A DNA stretch of 64,000 nt from Globodera rostochiensis. Taxonomy: Eukaryota; Nematoda; Chromadorea; Rhabditida; Heteroderidae. This document shows, one piece after another, positions 57,006 to 64,000 of this stretch. The translations under genes were made by a program, and so were the position numbers. How positions within the stretch are numbered: the first letter of the stretch is position 1; each line of letters starts with the position of its first letter. The stretch spans positions 682,001 through 746,000 of the forward strand of contig JAEVLN010000019.1 in assembly GCA_018350325.1 (NCBI GenBank), in the 5' to 3' direction. Under the pieces are notes generated by a model. That model had not been told where the DNA came from and made no database searches. It saw only the letters and a list, made by a program, of their open reading frames with translations.

Positions 57006-57080
57006 GAGGGCTAATAATTTAAATTAATTAGCATTAAAAAAATTTCTGCAACAAATATTTTGCTTTTTTATTCGTTGCCT

Positions 57081-58739
57081 ATGGAACAGCAAAATAGCGC
57101 AGGGCCATCCGAAGACATTGACAATACGGTAATTGGCATTGACTTAATACGGTAATTGGCATTGACTTAATACGGTAATTGGAATTGACTTAATACGGTA
57201 ATTAATACGGTAATTGGCATTGACTTAATACGGTAATTAATACGGTAATTGGCATTGACAATACGGTAACTGAAGAAGAACGAATTCCCAATCAAAATCG
57301 TCGAAGATTATTATAAGGTCCTTCCCGATGATGGACAAATTCGATGCAATTAAAAGCTTTTCGCCGTTCAGTTCTTCCTGAACTACAAAGACTTATGCCC
57401 GTGGTGGCCCATCATCGCCAGTGCCATTGTAATGGTCTCAATTTCCGTTCTCGGAATCTTTCTCAACTCTTTTCTCATTTTTGTAACTGCCCGAACAAAG
57501 CGAGTTTCTTAAAATTAAAAACAAATTTCAATTGCTTTATTTTTTTGTGAAGGTCGTTGCACGGCACTGCCAATGTGTTCTTGGCACTGACCTCGGCCTT
57601 CGAAGTGCTGCACGAATTCGGGCACTTTTTCTTCTTGGCCACCGCCCTCTCCGGCAATTGTTTTGTGCCCTATCGAAATGCCTTTCGCTTTTTGGCACTT
57701 TCTCTGTTTGGGCTCTGTGCTTCGACCCTTTCGATGCTTTTCACCGGTTTTGACCGCTTTTATTGTGTGCTATTCCCAATGAAGTCGGAAAAATTGGAAA
57801 ACTTTAATTAAATTTCAATTTTATTTTAGATATAATCACATCAATTTTTGGCTTTACATTGTCACTGGGCTTCTTCTTTGCACCGTCCCAAGCGTTTATT
57901 TGCTCTTTTTGTATTGGCAAATAAGCGAACAAATGCCATCAATGCAAGTCACCGGAAGTATTGGCGATTTGATTTGGAAGGTGCCAAAAGTTTTCGGGGG
58001 AATTGTTTTTCCAATTTTATTTTTCAGGGCGGGTACGCTTATTCTGTGTACAGAAACGCAAAGTTGGGCTGCACGTCGGCCACCATGTTGGTCTACATCG
58101 TCGTGGCCTGTGTAATCCGTGCCCAACAAAGTGCGTAACTTGCCGAATTTTATCAGACTTTGGCACTTTTTGAGTCTTCAGAATCGAATTCGTCCGCCGT
58201 CAGCAGCCAACACCGCCGCATTTTCTTCTCTCTTTTGGTGATCGTTCTGTTTAATGTTGGCGGATATTATTTGATCTCCATGTTCTACGTGTTTATGCCG
58301 TCGTTGAACGGCCAGGTCGTTTTGTGGGACGTCCGGATGGCCCTCTCAATTCCGGCCAATTTGTGCGGGGCGTCCAACGCACCAATTCTTTTTATGACGA
58401 GGTAAAGCCCCCGGCAAACGAACATTATTGGCACAGCTTATGGCACATTTCAGCAATGAGTACCGGAAGGCTTTTAAAAAACAATGCCAAAACATTTCGT
58501 CGCTTTTATTCTCCTCGGCAAGTCGAAGCAGCGCCATTCAGCCGGCAAATTTTGTGCTGCAAACAACCAAAAATCAGTCGCCGCAGCCGCCGCTTAATGT
58601 GCCGAAACGGCGGGCGACAATTTTGCCGGCAAATTCAATGGAATGGAAATTTGTGCCGGCGAATTCGCTTGGAAGAAAAACGATTTTGAAGAGGCCAAGT
58701 GTGCCGTTGGAGAGAGTAGAGGAAGAAATCGCGAATTAA
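57081..58739 (+). CDS. Chemoreceptor-type GPCR (srsx-like)
   Basis: This is a seven-transmembrane receptor of the nematode srsx type, presumably a sensory-neuron chemoreceptor. A probable first exon encodes MEQQNSAGPSEDIDNT. The next exons give TM1 (WPIIASAIVMVSISVLGIFL plus NSFLIFVTARTK), SLHGTANVFLALTSAFEVLH (TM2), FLALSLFGLCASTLSMLFTG (TM3) with FDRFYCVLFP in place of the DRY-type motif, NFWLYIVTGLLLCTVPSVYL (TM4), LGCTSATMLVYIVVACVI (TM5), RRIFFSLLVIVLFNVGGYYL (TM6) and VRMALSIPANLCGASNAPIL (TM7), followed by the typical NEYRKAFKKQC. The long basic tail ends at 58737-58739. The intron beginning at 57499 needs a GC donor (AA then gcgagt) to restore the conserved TKSLH motif. The first intron contains a tandem array that repeats its own donor site. 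Linkage of the first exon is the weakest part. Confidence 0.85.
57121..57267. repeat. About 23-bp tandem array of a splice-donor-like unit
   Basis: The unit AATACGGTAATTGGCATTGA plus CTT is repeated about six times with partial copies. The first copy overlaps the end of the putative first receptor exon, whose donor is ACG/GTAATT; every further copy contains the same potential donor. It also shares GGCATTGA with the neighbouring minisatellite. Confidence 0.85.
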
Positions 58740-58976
58740 AATCTTTGTCGCCATTTTAGCATTGGCATTATGCAAATTTGTAATTATTGTAACTGTCCCA
58801 AATGAACAAAACCATATGAGGCCATAAAATGATTCACAATTTTTTGATGGCCCAATTTGTGTCTCCTTAACAAATTCACAATTCAATTTTGTTGTCATGG
58901 TTACCTATCAACAACAACAACAAAATGAGTTCAGCGTTGGCATTTTCCACAAAATTAAAGTGAATATTTGCGGGAG
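58740..58976. other. Short intergenic spacer
   Basis: AT-rich spacer of about 240 bases between the receptor and the dynein gene, both on the plus strand. A CAACAACAACAACAA run lies at 58909-58923. No gene. Confidence 0.5.
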
Positions 58977-61900
58977 ATGTCCCGTCGAGAAAATGCGACG
59001 GGCGGCGGCTCCGACCAACGCAAGGCGTACCTCCTCAAGGTTTTGGAGCGGGTCGGGGGCAAAAAGTCGCGTCGATGAAATTGAAATTGGAAAGGTCGCG
59101 TCGCATATTCTTTCGCTGAATCTGACGGAAGAGCGCCTGCCCAATGCGACTGCGCTGAACGCCTTTTGCGACTCGGAGGCGCCTCTTTTGGTCATCTCCC
59201 GACGAGACCAGGTCGTTCAGCGTTCAGTCAGCCGCTATTTATATAATACAATTACAATTTGTTGATTGCAGAAGGGCCATGTCGATGTTAGCAACGAGGT
59301 TAGTGAGTTAGCAGCGGCAGCAGCAGCAATTTATGAAAAATTTCTTTAAAATTGAAAATATTTTTGCTTTTTTTTGATTGAAAGCAAACGGTCGGCGATG
59401 TTGCGAGTTTTGTTCTACAAGAACAGAAACCAGCCGTTGGCTTTGGACGACTACAAACAGAAAGTCTCTGTGCTGAGTATGCATGAAAATGCGGGCCAAA
59501 CTTTGTTGGGCACCCTCAAACAGGCAAAATTAATTAATTGAATTAATTAATTCAAAAATATTTAAAAAAACAAATTAATTTTAAAGGTATTTTCTCGGTT
59601 TTTGGCCGAAGATCAATTGGGACGGGCCGACGGAAATGCTTCCCAATTGGCTTCGCTGGTCAGCGAATTGGAGGGAACGCTGCAAAACAATTTCGGAGAG
59701 GACGGAACGGAGGACTCCGCCGGAGGCGATAAATTTTAATAATATAAATTTTAAAATTAAAATAAACCCCTCAGGCGTTCAATCCGTTCGTTCCGAAATA
59801 GAATTGTGGCGAAAAAAAGCCCAAAAGGCGACGGAACCAGCCCAAAGTTACAGCGAAGCGTTGGAACCATTAGCCGATAAATTGGCAACGCTCGAGGCAA
59901 CTTTTTTGATTTAATTTAAATTGTGAATATTTTAATATTTTGATTTAATTTAAATAATAAATATTCTGCTTTAATTTAAATTGTGAATATTTTGAAGTGA
60001 ATATTTTGATTTAATTTAAATACAAATATTTTGCTTTAAATTGTGAATATTTTGAAAATTGTGAATATTTTGTTTTAATTTAGTTATTTAATTTAAATTG
60101 TGAATAATTTTGATTTAATTTAAATTATTAATATTTGATTTAATTTTTGTGAATATTTTGTTTTAATTTGTAAGGGCGAAGGGCCTCTGGACGAATTGTA
60201 CGAAGTTTGTGAAGCGGCCGAAGAGAGTGCGGAGGGGCTTTGGAATGTTCTGGACGACCCCTACCCCCAAAGGCGAATGCGGCAATTGATCATTTGCATC
60301 GGTCCAATTCAAAACTTAAATAATTTAATTTATAAAACTTAAATAAACTAATTTATAAAACTTAAATAAACTAATTTATAAAACTTAAATAAACTAATTT
60401 ATAAAACTTAAATAAACTAATTTATAAAACTTAAATAAACTAATTTATAAAACTTAAATAAACTAATTTATAAAACTTAAATAAACTAATTTATAAAACT
60501 TAAATAAACTAATTTATAATTATTATTGCAAATTCAGCCGCTTCCCTCCAAAGGGCCATTTCTCATCGCGTTGCCTCAAATATTTCGCCGTCGGCGCTGT
60601 TTCGATCGTCGGAGACGCTTCGATTGGCACTGAATTTGGCCACGCACTGGTGCGATTTGGTTGAGCTGCTGACGGGACGAAGTTGGGCACAGAACGCTCT
60701 TCACCAATGGGAAGGCGAGCCCATCGGCCTGGAGATATTCCAACGATTCAGAAAAAGAATTGAAGAGGTACATTGGACGTGAACGATGGGAGAGTGATTG
60801 CTTTAACTTTGATCAGATTTTTGATGCTCTTAAATCTGATCAGATATTTGATGCTCTTAAATCTGATCAGATCGGGATAGCGGTGTTTGTCCACCGATTA
60901 AATTACATTTTATTGCCTATCGAATTTAGGCCCACTCTCTGGCCACTTTGGGCGAGCAAATTGTCCAATTGTCAGACCGACGTGGCGACTCGCAGGTGCG
61001 CGAGCGTATTTTTGGCTCCATTGAAGGGGCAATGCGCGACTCAACTCCGTTCGGGACGGCGGCGGGGGAACAATGGACGGAACGTTTAGAGGCCGCGGGC
61101 CGCGCGTTGGACTCTTTCATTGAACAAATTGTGCCAACGTTGAGGGCACAACTTCAGTTCCAGCCCAGCGTTGGTTGGGAATTGGTAATTTAGCCTCCGG
61201 ATGGATGTTTATGGCACACTTCCGGAGGGTCATTTTACAATTAGCAGAAGAAGCTAGCAGCTCTATTCATATTATAAACATTTAGATATTGGACGAATTG
61301 AACCGTTACCGGCACTTTTTGGCTCGTAAACAAGTGAAGGCCAAGCTTCAGACTGAACGGTAACATTCCGAGATGATTTAAGCGCCAAATAATTTGTAAA
61401 CTTTGCCCGTTGATTAGTGAGGTGCTAATTACTCAATTGTCCGAACAACTTCGCTCCCGGCGACGCGAAATTGAACGATTTGCTTCAGCAGCCATCCCAA
61501 CCGGCAAATTTCTGACCGAAATTGCTGCAAAAATTGCATGGATTCGGAATAACAGTGTTCAGGTGAAATTTGGAAAATTGCGAAAAATGCATTAAAATAA
61601 TAATTTTTATTAAAATTTTCAGGTCGACAAACTGAGCAAAGCGTCCTCAAAATTTTTCAACGATTTGCCCATTTACGCGTCGTTTGAGCAGTCACTGCTG
61701 TCTCTGGCCGAAGAGTTGAAGACGGCCGAACAGGAACAGTTCGATGCTTGGTTAGGCTTATTTAAGCAATATAAACTTTCTCAATAATTGACGTTTTAAG
61801 GTGTCGGGATATGTTAGCGCATGTGGACGACCCCGGCGGGGATTCCATTTCTCTGCAGACGACGGGCCGTCTGATGGTGCTGGAACGCGATCGCGGCGTG

Positions 61901-64000
61901 TTGAACGTTAGTTACAGCGACCGGTTGGCACGATTGCTGCGCGAGGTGGCACAACTGCAGGCGATGGGACTGAAAGTCCCCGCCAAAATCATACAATGCG
62001 TCAGGCAGGGCGAGAAGTTCTATCAGTACGGGGTTCTTCTCAAACAGGCATCAAATAAAAATTCATAAAATTTATTTTGAAAAACGGCTAAAGGTCGCCC
62101 ATTTTTACAACACCATCGAGCAGCAAATGCTGCCATGTCAGCAGGCGATGTTGCTGGACGAGGCGTTGGCCTTCGAAAGGCTGGTTTTGCCGTCGCCGGG
62201 GGGGAAACAAAGGGAGGAAAGGGGCGCTGCTGCAGTCAATATCACATGGGAGAACCCTGAGAAGTTGAAGCAGTACATCAACAAGTTGCGTGAGGCCGCT
62301 TTCAACCTGACCAACCACAACAGACGACTCAGAAAGGTGGCTGAAAGATTTGTGTTGGGAATGGGCCTTAATTATTTTTGTAATTAATTGAGGCACATGC
62401 CGAAATTACGCAAATTGTGGCCGAATTGGGCCACGTGGATTTGTTGCGGGAGGAGGAGAAATGGTCGGCCAAACTAATTGAAATACGGCAAAAGTTTGTG
62501 GACGAGGAGCGTTTCGTGGCGGTCAAGTCGAACATGCAGCCGTGGGCCAACCATTGGAATCGGCAGCTGTACAAAGTGCTCCAGTTGCAGTTCCGCTGGG
62601 CCATGGAAGACATTGACAGCCAAATACCAACTTTGAACGCGCAATTGGTCAGGCAAAGAACCCAATTTTTGGCTAAAACTCCATGGCTTTGGTGGGTTTT
62701 TGAAGGTGTTTCGTGACGAACGGCTCCAATTTCGTCCTCCGTTGGAGGAGTTGCGTCAGCAGTACTACAAGGGACTGCGCAAGTTGCTGTCCACCCCGCA
62801 ACGGTTGCGGGGAGTGCAGAACAACACACGGGAGATGGAGCTGTTCGGACGCATTGTCGCTAGAAATGCCAGTCGCTTCCACCAATTATATTTACGCTCC
62901 GAGGAAATGTTTGAAAGACTGCGAACGATCGACAGAAACTTTGACGAATGGGTGGCACTGGCACAGGTCGAAAAAATAAATCAAATTTTGAAATTAATTA
63001 ATGCGCTTTTTGTGTAGGTGAATTTGGAGGATTTGCTGGAACAAAATTTGCATAATGCCTCGGATTGGGAGCATCAGCTGAACTTGTTGAAACAGAAACA
63101 GCGATCGGCGGAGAGAATTCCCAACGAAATTCGGGTCGACTGCGTTCGCGTGTCCACTGCGGGGGTCCGGACATTCGCTTTGGACTTACTCAAAAGGTGC
63201 AAACAATTAAATTACTCATACAAAATAATACGAAATGTACTCGCCCAACTTCATTTGCTCAGATTCCATGACGCCCTTTCATGGACACTTCGCCATTCCA
63301 TTCGGACGGAGTTGCAGTCTGTCGAACAGACTTTAAGCCAAGGCGTGGACAAATTGTCCAAATTGCCCGAATCGCTTGAAGAAGTTGCGGAGGCCAATTA
63401 CACCCAATCGACGCTTGCGAAGAGTTCCAAAGTGATCCGCACCAAAATTTACAATATTGAGGAGAAAGATCAGCTTTTGAGGCAATTTATTTTCTTTTGG
63501 CATAGAAAATGCAAAAACTTTCTTTTATTTTTTGTCAGATCATTGTTCGGCAGTGATCAAGGCGTAGATTCCGTTCCATTAACCAAAGATCAGTTCACAC
63601 ATTTTCTGAGTCTTCTCGAAGGGCACGAACTGGTGATGAGGGACCAGGTGAATGTGATGAAGGAGAAGGTGAGGGAATCGCTGCAGAAGTTGGGCGACGA
63701 CCTGGAGAAGTTGCACTCGCTGTGGAACCAGTTCAAGCCTCGGTCGGAGATATTTACCTCACAGGCATTTGGTTCAAGATGTTCAAGCAGTTCATTTATT
63801 TTAATTGCAGGACGATCGGATGGCGTTGGTTAAAGCGGTTGAGTTCATCCGTGGAAAGCGTCAGGAATTTGACGCGATAGTGAAGAGAATGAACAAAGTG
63901 CGCATGGAGTGCGAGCAGTTCGAGTTGGAGCAGTCGGAATGGCCTCTTTTCGTGGAGTTAAATGAGGATTTGGAGCAGTACGAGTCCAATTATTTGCTGT
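58977..64000 (+). CDS. DYNC2H1: Cytoplasmic dynein-2 heavy chain, N-terminal tail (cut by window end)
   Basis: Dynein-2 heavy chain (CHE-3 in C. elegans) drives retrograde intraflagellar transport in sensory cilia. The proposed start gives MSRRENATGGGSDQRKAYLL (58977), continuing with ILSLNLTEERLPNATALNAF and CDSEAPLLVISRRDQ after a one-base shift at a GGGGG run near 59055. Many exons then follow the family in order, for example RVLFYKNRNQPLALDDYKQK, ALFRSSETLRLALNLATHWC, IAWIRNNSVQVDKLSKASSK, EELKTAEQEQFDAWCRDMLA, VSYSDRLARLLREVAQLQAM, VAHFYNTIEQQMLPCQQAML, ITWENPEKLKQYINKLREAA, MQPWANHWNRQLYKVLQLQF, LQFRPPLEELRQQYYKGLRK and VMRDQVNVMKEKVRESLQKL. The window ends in the tail, before the AAA motor domain. 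Introns near 59.9-60.5 kb are filled with simple repeats. Confidence 0.88.
59919..60165. repeat. Imperfect AT-rich tandem repeat in a dynein-2 intron
   Basis: Variants of TTTAATTTAAATTGTGAATA plus TTTTGA are repeated about ten times with irregular spacing. The array fills most of one intron, between the exon ending near 59900 and the one starting near 60176. Confidence 0.85.
60331..60519. repeat. 23-bp tandem repeat in a dynein-2 intron
   Basis: The unit CTTAAATAAACTAATTTATA plus AAA is repeated about eight times almost without change. It fills the next intron of the same gene, so two neighbouring introns have independently expanded by different repeats. Confidence 0.92.
60816..60872. repeat. 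Tandem duplication of a 27-base unit
   Basis: GATCAGATTTTTGATGCTCT plus TAAATCT occurs at about 60816 and again, with one change, directly after it, followed by a third partial GATCAGAT. It lies in an intron of the dynein-2 gene. Confidence 0.8.

Noticed and set aside
56431..57027. Long open frames on both strands encoding 8-residue repeats (MPMLGIDK, ALYQCPTL, CQCWALIK)
   Set aside because: They are by-products of a 24-bp minisatellite that lacks stops in four frames. There is no start context, splice partner or sign of coding selection.
1..64000. Bacterial-type operons, phage genes or horizontally acquired enzymes such as plant cell-wall degrading genes
   Set aside because: All recognisable genes are intron-containing animal genes; none has a bacterial-like composition or family.

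Overview
The window is nuclear DNA from a nematode, most likely a cyst nematode of the Heterodera/Globodera group. Genes are interrupted by many short, AT-rich introns of about 40-100 bases. Several introns only fit with a GC instead of GT donor, which is known to be common in Globodera. A cuticle collagen, an srsx-type chemoreceptor and a member of a cyst-nematode F-box-like family are present. There are no bacterial features. Gene structures below were built by hand from reading frames, splice dinucleotides and remembered family alignments; no database search was possible.

Layout. 0.2-2.7 kb (+): secreted repeat protein of unknown function. 3.1-6.0 kb (-): UBXN7-like p97 cofactor. 6.6-9.6 kb (-): N-terminal half of Mediator subunit MED14. 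10.0-11.5 kb (-): OSTM1-like lysosomal membrane protein. About 12-17.9 kb (+): C-terminal half of MED14, in the opposite orientation to its N-terminal half. 18.4-21.5 kb (-): PLAA/UFD-3-like p97 cofactor, apparently without a PFU domain. 22.0-23.3 kb (+): LAMP-like protein. 24.8-27.1 kb (+): predicted secreted helical protein. 28.1-29.5 kb (+): a degenerate RAD54-derived C-lobe. 29.6-34.4 kb: poly-G/poly-C-rich DNA with one unrecognised membrane-anchored gene. 34.5-38.3 kb (-): RRP12-like ribosome biogenesis factor. 38.6-43.2 kb (-): CSB/ERCC6. 43.9-45.0 kb (+): F-box-like protein. 45.6-48.1 kb (-): unrecognised gene. 48.9-49.9 kb (+): cuticle collagen. 50.1-55.1 kb (-): secreted DM13-domain protein. 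56.4-57.0 kb: 24-bp minisatellite. 57.1-58.7 kb (+): chemoreceptor. 59.0-64.0 kb (+): start of dynein-2 heavy chain, running off the window.

Most genes are unrelated housekeeping or tissue genes. There are loose themes: two p97/Cdc48 cofactors (UBXN7, PLAA), two lysosomal membrane proteins (OSTM1, LAMP), and two Swi2/Snf2 relatives, one intact (CSB) and one apparently dead (RAD54-like). The most striking observations are the MED14 gene split head-to-head as if by one inversion, the RAD54-derived pseudo-helicase, a new secreted protein made of about 110-residue repeats, two short transposons with perfect 8-bp target duplications, and dense poly-G tracts. Two conserved genes (MED14, dynein-2) each need a one-base correction next to a homopolymer, so assembly error must be considered for single-base and structural anomalies alike.
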